A stretch of DNA of 64,000 bases from Devosia sp. YIM 151766 (GCF_030285925.1 NZ_CP127251.1:744001-808000), one strand, 5' to 3'; positions 43,958 through 53,890 are shown, numbered from the stretch's first letter. Notes: generated by a model not told the origin, from the sequence alone. Numbers and translations are program-made.

Positions 43958-45337
43958 ATGCTGCGTAAGGGCTCCATCGCCGCTTCGCTGATCTGGCTTT
44001 CAGCCGGCTGGCTGGTGCTGGCGCTGGTGGCCACCGGTTTTCTGCTCAGCGATCTTTATTCCCGCGCCCTCGACACCACGCTGACCCAGACGCTGGATTT
44101 CAACGTCGAAAGCCTGGCGGGGGCGCTGCTGGAAACCCGCGATCCGCAGAATCCCGATATCGCATTGATCGATCCGCGCTTCGAGCGGCCGCGCTCGGGC
44201 TGGTACTGGATCATCCGCGATGGCGAGGGCAACCTGGTCAATCTTTCCACCTCGGTCGTCGGCATCGATTTGCAGGGCGTGGGCGCGGCTGCCGATGCGC
44301 TGGGGCGCAGCACCGAGGTGATCGACGACCCGTTCGGCACCCGATTGCGCATGGTGGAGCGCAGCGTCTCGCTCGGCCAGGAGAGCTATCGCATCACCGT
44401 TGCTGGCAATCTCACCGAAATCCTGGCGCTGGTGGATGATTTCCGCGGCCAGGCCTTTATCGTGCTGGGCGCCGTGGGGGTGATGCTGGCGGTGATGAGC
44501 GGCATCGTCGCCCGTATCGCCCTGCGGCCCATAGCGCGGTTGAGCGAGGCGGTGGAGGCGGTGCGCGAAGGCGAGAGTGCCGAGGTTTCGGGCAGCTATC
44601 CCACGGAAATCGCGCCGCTGGCGGCGGAGGTCAACGAATTGCTGCGCTCCAATGCGCAGATCATCGAACGGGCGCGCAACCAGGTCGGCAACCTCGCCCA
44701 TGCCCTCAAGACCCCCATTGCCGTCCTGCGCAACGAGGCCGGGGCCGGCAAGGGGGCGCTGGCCGACGTGGTTTCCAGCGAAACCGAGAAGATGAGCAAT
44801 ATGGTCTCGACCTATCTGGAGCGGGCGCGGCTGGCGGCGCGCACTTCGGTGGTGGGCAAAAAGGCCGACGCCGCCGCGATCATATCGCGGCTGGCGCGGG
44901 TGATGGGAAAAATCCATGCCGACGTCACCGTATCGTTCGATGAGCCCGGGTCTTCGCTGCCCTGGTTCCGGGGCGATGAGGCGGACCTGGAAGAGATGGT
45001 CGGCAATCTGCTCGATAATGCCTGCAAATGGTCCCGAGGTCAGGTCGGCATCGCTCTTTCTGCCGAGAACGGATCCAAAGGCCGCCAACTTCTGGTCCGT
45101 ATCGAGGACAATGGAACGGGCCTGTCCGAAGACGACGCGCAGAAAGTGTTGCGCCGCGGCGTCAGGCTGGACGAGAAAACACCGGGCACCGGACTGGGGC
45201 TGGATATTGTCAAGGAACTGGTCGATGTCTATGGCGGCAGCCTGGAATTCAAGCAATCGCCATTGGGTGGGCTGCTGGTGGAACTGCGTCTGCCCATGGC
45301 GCGGCGCGGCAGGCAGGTTCGAACAAGTGGAACCTGA
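43958..45337 (+). CDS. feuQ: FeuQ-like sensor histidine kinase
   Basis: A 459-residue kinase with two transmembrane helices (~14-35 and ~165-190) around a periplasmic sensor, a HAMP linker, a HisKA domain with His248 (NLAHALKTPIAVLRNE), and a HATPase domain (NLLDNACKW and GTGLGLDIV). This layout matches FeuQ/PhoQ. The FeuN-like protein could bind its periplasmic domain. It is separated from feuP by a 91-base hairpin-bearing gap. Confidence 0.85.
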   Translation: MLRKGSIAASLIWLSAGWLVLALVATGFLLSDLYSRALDTTLTQTLDFNVESLAGALLETRDPQNPDIALIDPRFERPRSGWYWIIRDGEGNLVNLSTSVVGIDLQGVGAAADALGRSTEVIDDPFGTRLRMVERSVSLGQESYRITVAGNLTEILALVDDFRGQAFIVLGAVGVMLAVMSGIVARIALRPIARLSEAVEAVREGESAEVSGSYPTEIAPLAAEVNELLRSNAQIIERARNQVGNLAHALKTPIAVLRNEAGAGKGALADVVSSETEKMSNMVSTYLERARLAARTSVVGKKADAAAIISRLARVMGKIHADVTVSFDEPGSSLPWFRGDEADLEEMVGNLLDNACKWSRGQVGIALSAENGSKGRQLLVRIEDNGTGLSEDDAQKVLRRGVRLDEKTPGTGLGLDIVKELVDVYGGSLEFKQSPLGGLLVELRLPMARRGRQVRTSGT

Positions 45338-45400
45338 CGCACTTTCGCCGCATTAGCGACAATAAACCAAGTGATTGCTGTTAGAGGCTAAATAATACAA

Positions 45401-45874
45401 ATGAACCGTTCCACGCTTTTTGCTCTTCCTCTTCTTGCACTGGCCCTTGCCGGCTGTTCCAGCACCGGCACGCCGCGGACGGTCCAGGCGCCGGTGCAGG
45501 CCCAGCCGGTGGCCGTGCAGCCGCTGGTGCCGACTTCGGCGCAGACCGTGCAGACGGCGCGGCTGACCACCAGCATCGCCAATGGCTTCGTCGACCCGGC
45601 CGCCCTGTCGCTGATGAGCGCCAAGGATTCGACCGAGGCCAATAGCGCCCAGTTCTATGCGCTGCAATTCGGCCGTCCTGGTGCGCCGCGCCAATGGGCC
45701 GGCGACGGGGGCACCACCGGCTCGGTTGCCGTCGGTCCCTATGTGCGCGTGAACAATCTCGATTGCCGCGATTTCACCCATACGGTGAAGGTCAACGGCA
45801 CCGACTATGTCCGCAAGGGCACGGCCTGCCGCGAACAGAACGGCAATTGGAACGTGGTTCAGGGCGCGGCCTAG
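45401..45874 (+). CDS. 17-kDa surface-antigen-like lipoprotein
   Basis: A 157-residue lipoprotein: signal core LFALPLLALALAGC with the lipobox cysteine, a Pro/Val-rich linker, then a domain like the 17-kDa surface antigen family (GSVAVGPYVRVNNLDCRDFTH, ending in ACREQNGNW). Probably outer-membrane anchored. It lies 63 bases downstream of feuQ on the same strand, with its own leader. Confidence 0.75.
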   Translation: MNRSTLFALPLLALALAGCSSTGTPRTVQAPVQAQPVAVQPLVPTSAQTVQTARLTTSIANGFVDPAALSLMSAKDSTEANSAQFYALQFGRPGAPRQWAGDGGTTGSVAVGPYVRVNNLDCRDFTHTVKVNGTDYVRKGTACREQNGNWNVVQGAA

Positions 45875-45956
45875 CTCTTTCGCAGCTTCGCTGAAAAGGA
45901 TTGTTTACCCGGGCCGGATAGGGTGGCGATGACGACGACCCTCCCCATGAGCCCTG

Positions 45957-47174
45957 ATGAGCCAGTCCGCCCCGAGAACTGCCGCCAGTAATGCGCCCGT
46001 CCCCAGGAGTGCGGGGCGGGCAAGCGCGGCTGTGCGCCGGCCGTTCTGCGGCGTTATCGACCCGATTCTGGTCGACGAGCCGGTGCTTCATGCCTTTGCC
46101 GGCTCGGTGGTGCGCGAGGGCGCCATGGCCGCCTGGACCTGGCTGGTCCGCGATCTCTGCCCCGATCTGATTTCCGCCGAAGCGGCCGAGAGCGGGGCGC
46201 TGAAACCCACAGATCTCGAACCGGTCATGGCCGAAATGCTGGCCCGCGCCAAAAAGGCGCTGGACAAGGTCGATACGGATAACGAGGCCATGCGCCGCTT
46301 CCGCGCGCAATTCGGTCGCGACAATGCCCGCGATGAGCTCAATGTCGTGTTGGCCGGGCTGCGGGCCCGCGCCCTGCTCGGCAAGGCCCAGAGCTTTGGC
46401 AAGGCGGTCAACACGATCGGCGAGGACGGGGCGCTGGGCGTGGCCCTGCAATCCATGCCGTTATCCGATCCGCAAATGGCCGCGCTGCTGTTCCATGCCG
46501 CGGTCGGGCAGGTGGCCAATCCGACCCGGCTCATCACCGCGATCATCAAGCTGTCCGGCAATGCCAAGGAAGACAGTATTGCGCGCAACGGCTTTTCGCC
46601 GCTGATCGACGCCTTCCTCGCCCATGCGCAGAACCAGTTGCACAATCTGCAACTGATGGGGCCATTTGCCGATATCGACCTGGTCTGCCGCAGTCTCGAT
46701 CGGTTTCATCGCCTGGTGCGGGCGCTGACCGGCTATATCGAATTCGCCCGGGGCAGCCGCGCCACGCAGGTGCTCTCCACCATTACCAAGGTGGTGTCGG
46801 ACCGGGTGGAGCCGCGCCTCAAGGAAGTGGTGACCGACCTCAACCAGGCCATGCGCCGCCCGCGCGAGGGCACAGACCGCATCGACAATGATCGCATGCT
46901 GGCGGCCATGAACGGCATCTACCTGCTGTCGGCCGTGCGCGATTGCCGCGATTCTCTGGCGCTCAATGCGGTATTCGACCAGGCCTGGAGCCAGACGGGC
47001 CAGGCGCTGGAATTGCATATCCAGCGCAATCTCGACCTGATGCGCCAGATGCCCGGCGATACGATGACCGGCCTGCGGCTCGATACGGCCATCAAAATGG
47101 CCGAGGTGCGGTTCAACGCCGAATATGCCGAAACGCTGAAACGCGCCCGAGTGGCGGCGGAGCGGCGGGGCTAG
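45957..47174 (+). CDS. Conserved hypothetical protein, 405 residues
   Basis: A 405-residue soluble, helix-rich protein. I recognise no domain. The N-terminal 30 residues are low-complexity Ala/Ser/Arg, and the rest is a series of amphipathic helices (LVRALTGYIEFARGSRATQ, EVVTDLNQAMRRPREG). Its stop overlaps the convergent flavoprotein gene within a CTAG. Function unknown; a role with the adjacent lipoprotein is not shown. Confidence 0.7.
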   Translation: MSQSAPRTAASNAPVPRSAGRASAAVRRPFCGVIDPILVDEPVLHAFAGSVVREGAMAAWTWLVRDLCPDLISAEAAESGALKPTDLEPVMAEMLARAKKALDKVDTDNEAMRRFRAQFGRDNARDELNVVLAGLRARALLGKAQSFGKAVNTIGEDGALGVALQSMPLSDPQMAALLFHAAVGQVANPTRLITAIIKLSGNAKEDSIARNGFSPLIDAFLAHAQNQLHNLQLMGPFADIDLVCRSLDRFHRLVRALTGYIEFARGSRATQVLSTITKVVSDRVEPRLKEVVTDLNQAMRRPREGTDRIDNDRMLAAMNGIYLLSAVRDCRDSLALNAVFDQAWSQTGQALELHIQRNLDLMRQMPGDTMTGLRLDTAIKMAEVRFNAEYAETLKRARVAAERRG

Positions 47175-49156
47175 GGCGTTTCGTAATCGATCTGCGCGGC
47201 AATGGCGCGGCCCTGATCGCGCACGATGACGGGCAAGCCGGCCCGCACGGTTTCCGCCGCGATCAGCGCCATGGCCGCCTCGCCGCTTGGCCGCAGAACG
47301 ACGCCGACAGCGTAGAGGGGCTGCGTGGAATCGGAATTGCGATAGATGAGGGCGCCACTGCTGAGCCGCCGGGACTGGGCGGGCACCAGTTTGACCCATA
47401 ATGCATCGTCACCAAAGCGGCCCTCCAGATAGGCCGGGACCTCTTCCAGCGCCACTATATCGTCGGCAGGCGGCAGCCCGGCAGGCCCTGCCGGCAGGGT
47501 CAACGGCACCAGCGCCACCCGCTCCTGAGCGACGATGCCGGCGGCGTCGGCCGGGATGAGCCCCAGATCGACGCCAGCAGCGACATCGCCTATCGCCAGG
47601 GCCTGCGGGGCTTCCGACAGCGCGGTGAGGCCGTTCGGCGGTCCGTCGCGCCTGAACCTGGCCATCCAGGAGCGGCGGCGCGGAGCCGGGCGCTGGAGAA
47701 AGCCCCGGCCGCTATCCAGAAAGGCCGGCGGCGCATCCTCGGCCGGCTCGGCAACGATCAGGGGCGCATCGGGGCTCTCATAGAGCGGGTCGATCAGAGG
47801 ATCGTCGACGGGGATGCGCTTGTGATGCAACAGCGCCGCCACCGCATCCCTGCCGCTATCCTTGCAGCCGCGCCGGGTGAAATAGCCGGCGGCGCTGCCG
47901 GCGAGGGCGATATTGTCCATCTCGCCCACGGCTTCGAGCCGATGGTGGGCCCGATGCCAGCGGCTGGCGCCGCCCGCCACGTGCCACAGCGTCAGATCGG
48001 GCTGCCAGCCGCCACAAACCAGCAGGCGTTCAGTCGTGATCGGTTCGGAACCGGCTTGGCCGTGATGGATTGACAAGCGGCCGCCGGCTTTGGCGATGCC
48101 GGCCCGCTCCGGTGCGCTGTTCGGCACCTGCACCATGCCATAGGCGCGGCTGAAGGCGATGAAGCGCGAACTTGGGCTTGGCCTGCTGTCGAGGACGCGG
48201 TCAATGGCGATACCGGCATCGCTGGCCAGCATGGCGAGGCGATAGGCGACATTGCTCGCCGTGGCGACGAGGGCCGATTGCCCCGGCCAGATGCCGTAGC
48301 GGCAGGCCAGTTGATACGCATCGAGCGTGCTGCTGATTCCGGGCAGACGATTGCCGGAAAAGATCGGCAGGCGCTCGCGCGAACCCGTGGCCAGGATGAT
48401 GTAGCGGGTGGCCAGATCGAGCACGCTTGCCGTTGGGGTGCCGTTGGAGGTGTCGATGTGGTGAATCCGGACCAGGCCCGGCCGAAGCGCATAGGCATGG
48501 CCATGGGTAAGCACCTCGATGGCATCGCTGGCGGCGATTGCGGCGCGCAATGCCCCGATGTCGGCTTCCGGCGCCGCTTCGCCTTCCTGAGTGCCGAACA
48601 GGCCGGAATGTCCGCCCAATTGCGGGCCGGCTTCCACCAGGATAGTGGCCAGGCCGGCCCTGGCGGCGGCCAGCGCCGCCTCCATGCCCGCCACGCCGCC
48701 CCCGATGACGACGAGATCGGCGCCCGGCTGGAGCGTGCCCGCAAGGGCGCGCCAGGGCCGGTCGAGCGCCTGGGCGCCGTCCAGGGCAAGGCCCAATGTG
48801 CGGCCCGGCAGGAACAGGCGCGCCAGCGGGTTGACGCGCGAGCCGCCGAGAGTGACGAAATCCGCGCCGTCCATGGCCGGCGTGCGGGCCATGGGCAGGG
48901 CATGGTGCGGCTTGCCGGCGCGGGCTGCGAGGCTGATGGCGGGACTGGCGCTGGGCGTCAGCCCCAAAGGCGAGTCATCATATCGGCCGAGACTGTCTAT
49001 GCCCGATGCCAGCGCGGCGCTGAGCACGGTATCGCCGGCAAACCCGGAAATCAGCCGGCCATCGAGGCGAAAACGCAATGGCCGGCTGCGGTCGATGGCG
49101 GTGCCGGCGAAGCTGCCGGCCTTGTCGGCAGGCAGGCGATTGATCTGTGGCCTCAT
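47171..49156 (-). CDS. SoxA/HcnB-like FAD oxidoreductase subunit
   Basis: A 661-residue flavoprotein resembling the alpha subunit of sarcosine oxidase or octopine/cyanide-synthase-type dehydrogenases. The N-terminal ~60 residues follow a 2Fe-2S ferredoxin fold pattern (LDGRLISGFAGDTVL) but contain no cysteine, so a cluster cannot be bound. The FAD-binding GGGVAGMEAAL occurs at about 150. A GcvT-like C-terminal segment seems shortened (usual alpha ~1000 residues). It overlaps the partner gene by ATGA. Substrate unknown. Confidence 0.75.
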   Translation of the reverse strand: MRPQINRLPADKAGSFAGTAIDRSRPLRFRLDGRLISGFAGDTVLSAALASGIDSLGRYDDSPLGLTPSASPAISLAARAGKPHHALPMARTPAMDGADFVTLGGSRVNPLARLFLPGRTLGLALDGAQALDRPWRALAGTLQPGADLVVIGGGVAGMEAALAAARAGLATILVEAGPQLGGHSGLFGTQEGEAAPEADIGALRAAIAASDAIEVLTHGHAYALRPGLVRIHHIDTSNGTPTASVLDLATRYIILATGSRERLPIFSGNRLPGISSTLDAYQLACRYGIWPGQSALVATASNVAYRLAMLASDAGIAIDRVLDSRPSPSSRFIAFSRAYGMVQVPNSAPERAGIAKAGGRLSIHHGQAGSEPITTERLLVCGGWQPDLTLWHVAGGASRWHRAHHRLEAVGEMDNIALAGSAAGYFTRRGCKDSGRDAVAALLHHKRIPVDDPLIDPLYESPDAPLIVAEPAEDAPPAFLDSGRGFLQRPAPRRRSWMARFRRDGPPNGLTALSEAPQALAIGDVAAGVDLGLIPADAAGIVAQERVALVPLTLPAGPAGLPPADDIVALEEVPAYLEGRFGDDALWVKLVPAQSRRLSSGALIYRNSDSTQPLYAVGVVLRPSGEAAMALIAAETVRAGLPVIVRDQGRAIAAQIDYETP

Positions 49157-50229
49157 GCCGTTTCGCTCGCGATACCGGGGGTGAAATCGGCAATTTGCCG
49201 GCTGTCCGTGGCGCGCGAAATCAGACGATCGCCGAACCAGGCGGCTTCGTCCGTCGAAGCCTGGCCACAGAACCAGCGGGCCAGGGCGGGTGCGAGAAAC
49301 ACTCCCGTCGCGCCCATGCCGACCACGATGTCGGCGCCGCTTCCGCCGACGCGGCCCACCGCCGGGGCGCCATCATCGGTCGCGAGCGTGGTGAAGCCGG
49401 TTTGGCCGGCCTGCTCCACCTGCCCTTGTTGGCCCAACAGGCCCTGCACCCGATCCGAAAAGCTCGCCAGGTCCTCAAGCCCGATCGCGGCTATGCCTCC
49501 CTCGGGCTGCTGCAACAGGGTGATGCCGGAATGTATTTCCATCATGACCGGTGCGGCCAGCGGCCGGGCCGGCATGGTGAGAATGGATGCGGCTGGATGG
49601 CGTTGCAGCAGGGCTGGCCATTGCTGGCGGGGCAGGTAGGCGAGAATGGCGTCATGATCGGCCAGAACGGTCTGGCGCGCCTGAAAAACCTCGCCGGCGG
49701 CACTCAGCGTCGATCCGCCATCGGCCTCTATCACGAGGCTCTCGGGGATGAGACGCCGGCAGCCCTGTCGTTCGAGCCAGGCATCCATGGCCGGTTCCGC
49801 CAGCGGGCGATTGAGCAGCAGGGCATCGCGGAACCGGACGCCATGACGGGTTTCGCCGAGCAGGGCGGGCGGAACCGCCTCGACGGCGATGCCGAAATCC
49901 AGCGCCATGTGTCGCATATGGGACACGGCCTCGGCGGCCCGCGGCCGGTCGGTGAAGAAGATCGGGTCCACATGACGCCAGGCGCCGCGCCCGGCAATGC
50001 GGCCGATAAGCTTCGTGCTCTCCGCCATGGCTCCGCCGAGCAGGGACCAGCTTTCGGGCCGTGTCATCGGCGCCACCGACAGATCGATGCCGCGCGGCAG
50101 GCGATAGGAGGATTGGCTTTCCCCCACAAAAAGCACCGTCCGGCCATGCGAGCCGCAGAGCAACCCTGCCAAAAGGCGAGCAAGCGGCGTTGAGCCGACG
50201 ATTGCGAAATCCGCCGGAACGTCGCTCAT
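49153..50229 (-). CDS. DAO-family FAD-dependent oxidoreductase
   Basis: A 358-residue D-amino-acid-oxidase family flavoprotein, the likely catalytic partner of the downstream alpha-like subunit (translationally coupled). The N-terminal nucleotide-binding strand-turn reads IVGSTPLARLLAGLL in place of the usual GxGxxG pattern, an oddity that may affect FAD binding. A C-terminal GRVGGSGADIVVGMGATG is consistent with the family. The start ATG at 50229 is chosen because MSDVPADFAIVG begins the fold. Confidence 0.75.
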   Translation of the reverse strand: MSDVPADFAIVGSTPLARLLAGLLCGSHGRTVLFVGESQSSYRLPRGIDLSVAPMTRPESWSLLGGAMAESTKLIGRIAGRGAWRHVDPIFFTDRPRAAEAVSHMRHMALDFGIAVEAVPPALLGETRHGVRFRDALLLNRPLAEPAMDAWLERQGCRRLIPESLVIEADGGSTLSAAGEVFQARQTVLADHDAILAYLPRQQWPALLQRHPAASILTMPARPLAAPVMMEIHSGITLLQQPEGGIAAIGLEDLASFSDRVQGLLGQQGQVEQAGQTGFTTLATDDGAPAVGRVGGSGADIVVGMGATGVFLAPALARWFCGQASTDEAAWFGDRLISRATDSRQIADFTPGIASETA

Positions 50230-50367
50230 GCGGCCAACTGGCCTGCGACGACCAGTCCCTGTGGCAATGCGTCCACGCAGTGACGCGCTGTTTTGGTGGT
50301 TTTTTGCCGCATTCGGCTTATAGAGGACCATGCCTTGTCGCGCGAAGCAAACAAGCGTTTGGGGCCG

Positions 50368-51447
50368 ATGATTTTCTGGGCGATTGCCATAGCCATTACT
50401 GTCATTGCTTGCGCTGCGTTGTTCTACGCGGCGGCCGGGCGCGTGGTCAACGCGAGCGGACCGGAATTGGCCGATCCCAACAACCATTTCCGCCTGCTTC
50501 TTGCTGGCATCGAGGCCGACCTGGCCAGCGGCAAGCTGGATGAGGAACAGGCCAATGTCGCCAAGGGCGAATTGGCGCGCGAAATGCTGCGCACCAAAGG
50601 CGACGCCCCCAAATCGCCGCCGGGCGAATTGGGGCACGGCACCCTGCTGGCCGGTCTGGGGGTCATCGCCGCGATCAGCCTCGGGCTCTATGCCGTTCTC
50701 GGCAGCCCGGAACTGCCGACGCATCCGCTGGCCCAGCGGCCGGAGATCGCCGCCCAGAGCATCAGCCTGGAAGACGCTATCGCCCAGATCGAGGAGCGGC
50801 TGGCCGCGGTGCCGAACGATTTGCGCGGCTGGACGGTCATCGCTCCGGCCTATGTGGAACTCGGCCGCTATGCCGATGCGGCCAATGCCTATCGGCAGGC
50901 CATCACGCTGTCCGAACCGAGCGCGGAATTGCAGACCAGTCTCGCCGAGGCGCTGCTGCTGGACGCGGGTGAGGCCGGCTCGGGCGAGGCGCTTGACCTG
51001 TTGCGCCAGGCAGCGGCGAGCGATCCCTCCCATATCCGCTCGCGCCTCTACCTGGCGGCGGAATCGATGCGGATCGAGGATTACGGCAATGCCGCCGATT
51101 ATTGGCGCGCGGCCATCGATCTGGCCAATGGCGACGAGGCCTGGCTGCCGGCGGCGCAACAGGGGCTGGCCGTGGCCGAGGCCGATGGGGTGGACGATAC
51201 GGCCGAGCAGCAGGCGGAGATGATCCGCGCGATGGTCGGCAGCCTGGCCGAGCGCCTCGCCAGCGATGGCGGCGATGTGGAGGAATGGACGCAATTGGTG
51301 CAATCCTATCTGGTGCTGGGCGAGCAGGACAATGCCCAGACCGCCTATGATGCGGCGGTCGCGGCCTATCCGGCCGCTTTCGACCGCGGTGAACTCGATA
51401 CGCTCGCCCTGGCCGCGGGCCTGACGCTGAATGGAGCCACGCCATGA
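50368..51447 (+). CDS. ccmI: Cytochrome c maturation protein CcmI
   Basis: A 359-residue CcmI: two N-terminal hydrophobic helices (IFWAIAIAITVIACAALFY and GLGVIAAISLGLYAVL) around a cytoplasmic loop with ANVAKGELAREML, then periplasmic TPR repeats (SPxLx-like AYVELGRYADAANAYRQAI) that chaperone apocytochrome c. The ATG at 50368 is taken as the start; a TTG at 50335 would be the alternative. It heads the ccmI-E-F-H operon and overlaps ccmE by ATGA. Confidence 0.9.
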   Translation: MIFWAIAIAITVIACAALFYAAAGRVVNASGPELADPNNHFRLLLAGIEADLASGKLDEEQANVAKGELAREMLRTKGDAPKSPPGELGHGTLLAGLGVIAAISLGLYAVLGSPELPTHPLAQRPEIAAQSISLEDAIAQIEERLAAVPNDLRGWTVIAPAYVELGRYADAANAYRQAITLSEPSAELQTSLAEALLLDAGEAGSGEALDLLRQAAASDPSHIRSRLYLAAESMRIEDYGNAADYWRAAIDLANGDEAWLPAAQQGLAVAEADGVDDTAEQQAEMIRAMVGSLAERLASDGGDVEEWTQLVQSYLVLGEQDNAQTAYDAAVAAYPAAFDRGELDTLALAAGLTLNGATP

Positions 51448-51920
51448 CCATGCCGGCCAATATTCGTCGCAAGAGCATGACCCGCAAGCAGAAGCGCCTG
51501 GCCGTCATTGCCGGGCTGGCCGTCGTCATCGCCATCGCCACGGCGCTGGTCCTGGTGGCCCTGCGCGACCAGATCGTGTTTTTCTATTCGCCCAGCGATG
51601 TAATGGCGCGGGAGGTGGCTCCCGGTCATCCGATCCGCCTCGGGGGCCTGGTCAAGGACGATAGCTGGACGCGCGACGGCCAGAACAATTCCTTCGTCAT
51701 CACCGATGGCGGTGCCGATATCGTTGCCCATTATACCGGCATCCTGCCCGACCTATTCCGCGAGGGTCAGGGCGTGGTGGCCGAAGGCAGCCTGGGCGGC
51801 GACGGCGATTTCACCGCCACCAATGTGCTGGCCAAGCACGATGAGAATTATGTGCCTCGCGAAGTGGTGGAGGCGCTGAAGGCGCAGGGCGAGTGGCGGC
51901 CGGAGGCGGGTGCGCCGTGA
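51444..51920 (+). CDS. ccmE: Heme chaperone CcmE
   Basis: A 158-residue periplasmic heme chaperone anchored by one N-terminal helix (LAVIAGLAVVIAIATALVL). The heme-binding His and conserved Tyr are visible in AKHDENYVPREV, and the beta-barrel OB fold (IRLGGLVKDDSW) is typical. It passes heme to the CcmF/CcmH complex. ATGA overlaps with ccmI and GTGA with ccmF. Confidence 0.95.
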   Translation: MTMPANIRRKSMTRKQKRLAVIAGLAVVIAIATALVLVALRDQIVFFYSPSDVMAREVAPGHPIRLGGLVKDDSWTRDGQNNSFVITDGGADIVAHYTGILPDLFREGQGVVAEGSLGGDGDFTATNVLAKHDENYVPREVVEALKAQGEWRPEAGAP

Positions 51921-53890
51921 GCATCGAACTCGGCCATTTCTCGCTGGTCCTGGCCTTTGCCATCGCCCTGGTTTCGGCCCTTGGCGGCCTGCTGCTATGG
52001 CGGCGCGGCGACAGGCTGGCGCTGGCCCTGAGGCAGGCGGCCCTGCTGCAATTCGTTCTGGTGGCGCTGGCCTTCCTGGCGCTGGTACAGGCTTTTGTCG
52101 CCTCCGATTTCAGCCTGGCGCTGGCGGCCAACCATTCCCATTCGCTCAAGCCGCTGATTTACAAGATTTCGGGGGTCTGGGGAAACCACGAGGGCTCCAT
52201 GCTCCTGTGGATTCTCATTCTGGTGCTGTTCGGGGCACTGGTGGCCGCCTTTGGTCGCCGCTTGCCCTCCGATCTGGCCAATCTGGTGCTGGGGACGCAG
52301 AGCCTGCTGACCGCCGCCTTTGCCGGCTTCACGCTCCTGACCTCGAACCCCTTCGAGCGCCTGCCAGCGCCGCCGCTGGAAGGCGCCGACCTCAACCCGG
52401 TTTTGCAGGATATCGGCCTCGCCATCCATCCGCCGCTGCTCTATGCCGGCTATGTCGGGTTTTCGATCTGCTTCTCCTTCGCCGTCGCCGCCCTGGTTTC
52501 GGGGCGCATCGACCAGACCTGGGCGCGCTGGGTGCGGCCCTGGACCATGCTGAGCTGGACCTTCCTGACCCTGGGCATCGCCATGGGCTCCTATTGGGCC
52601 TATTACGAACTCGGCTGGGGCGGCTGGTGGTTCTGGGACCCGGTGGAAAATGCCAGCTTCATGCCCTGGCTGGCCGGCACGGCGCTGCTGCATTCGGCGC
52701 TGGTGATGGAAAAGCGCAATGCGCTCAAGATATGGACGGTCTTTCTCGCCATCATCACCTTTTCGCTGTCGCTGCTCGGCACCTTCCTCGTGCGTTCGGG
52801 CATTCTGACCTCGGTGCATACCTTTGCCAGCGATCCGACGCGCGGCCTGGTGATCCTGTCGATATTGGCGGTGCTGATCGGCGGCGCCTTTCTGCTTTTT
52901 GCCCTGCGCGCGCCTCTGCTCCGGCAAGGCGGGTTGTTCGCGCCGATCAGCCGCGAAGGCGCGCTGATCCTCAACAACCTGTTCCTGGCGACGGCCGTGG
53001 GGGCGGTCCTGGTGGGCACGCTCTATCCGCTATTGCTCGACGCGATGACCGGCACGACCATTTCGGTCGGCGCGCCATTCTTCGACTTCACCTTCGGCGC
53101 GCTGATGGCGCCGCTGCTGCTGGTGCTACCCTTCGGGCCGCTGCTGGCCTGGAAGCGCGGCGACCTGGTGGCGGCGGGGCAGCGCCTGCTCGGCATGGCC
53201 GCCCTGGCCATTTTTCTCGCCGTACTCATCTCCGCATTGGGCGGGGTCTCGATCTCGCTGGCGCCGCTCGGCCTGTTGCTGGGCTTCTGGGTCAGCCTGG
53301 GTTCGGTCGCCGAACTGATCGAACGCGCCAAGCTCGGCCGCATCCCGCTCGGGGAAAGCCTGAGGCGGCTGGTCGGCCTGCCCCGGTCCATCTGGTCGAC
53401 CGCCATCGGCCATCTGGGCCTCGGGCTCACCGTCCTGGGCATCGTTTCGGTGACCGCCTGGGAGAGCGAAAGGGTGACCACGCTCAATCCGGGAGAGACG
53501 ACCGAACTGGCCGGCTATGCCATCGCCTTCGACAGTTTCGAGCAGATCGCGGGCCCCAATTATCTGGCCGATACCGGCATCTTCACGGTGACCGCACCCG
53601 GTGGCGGCACGGCGCGGCTCGATGCCGAAAGACGCACCTATGTGGCCAGCGGCACGCCGACCACCGAAGCGGCGATCCAGACCTATGGCCTCTCCCAGCT
53701 TTACCTCCAGTTGGGCGAGCCGCTGGACGACACCCATGTCGTCCGGATCTGGCACAAGCCCTATATCCTGCTGATCTGGATCGGCTGCCTGGTCATGGCG
53801 GGGGCGGGAATATTGTCGCTGACCGACCGCCGCCTGCGGGTCGGCGCGCCACAGCGATCCCGCAAGCCCGTCCCGAGGCCAGCCCAATGA
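51917..53890 (+). CDS. ccmF: Heme lyase subunit CcmF
   Basis: A 657-residue polytopic CcmF, the membrane core of the cytochrome c heme-attaching complex. The tryptophan-rich loop GWGGWWFWDPVENASFMPWL (WWD domain) is complete, and GHLGLGLTVLGIVS is another conserved block. The GTG at 51917 overlaps the ccmE stop, and its own stop overlaps ccmH by ATGA. Confidence 0.95.
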   Translation: MSIELGHFSLVLAFAIALVSALGGLLLWRRGDRLALALRQAALLQFVLVALAFLALVQAFVASDFSLALAANHSHSLKPLIYKISGVWGNHEGSMLLWILILVLFGALVAAFGRRLPSDLANLVLGTQSLLTAAFAGFTLLTSNPFERLPAPPLEGADLNPVLQDIGLAIHPPLLYAGYVGFSICFSFAVAALVSGRIDQTWARWVRPWTMLSWTFLTLGIAMGSYWAYYELGWGGWWFWDPVENASFMPWLAGTALLHSALVMEKRNALKIWTVFLAIITFSLSLLGTFLVRSGILTSVHTFASDPTRGLVILSILAVLIGGAFLLFALRAPLLRQGGLFAPISREGALILNNLFLATAVGAVLVGTLYPLLLDAMTGTTISVGAPFFDFTFGALMAPLLLVLPFGPLLAWKRGDLVAAGQRLLGMAALAIFLAVLISALGGVSISLAPLGLLLGFWVSLGSVAELIERAKLGRIPLGESLRRLVGLPRSIWSTAIGHLGLGLTVLGIVSVTAWESERVTTLNPGETTELAGYAIAFDSFEQIAGPNYLADTGIFTVTAPGGGTARLDAERRTYVASGTPTTEAAIQTYGLSQLYLQLGEPLDDTHVVRIWHKPYILLIWIGCLVMAGAGILSLTDRRLRVGAPQRSRKPVPRPAQ

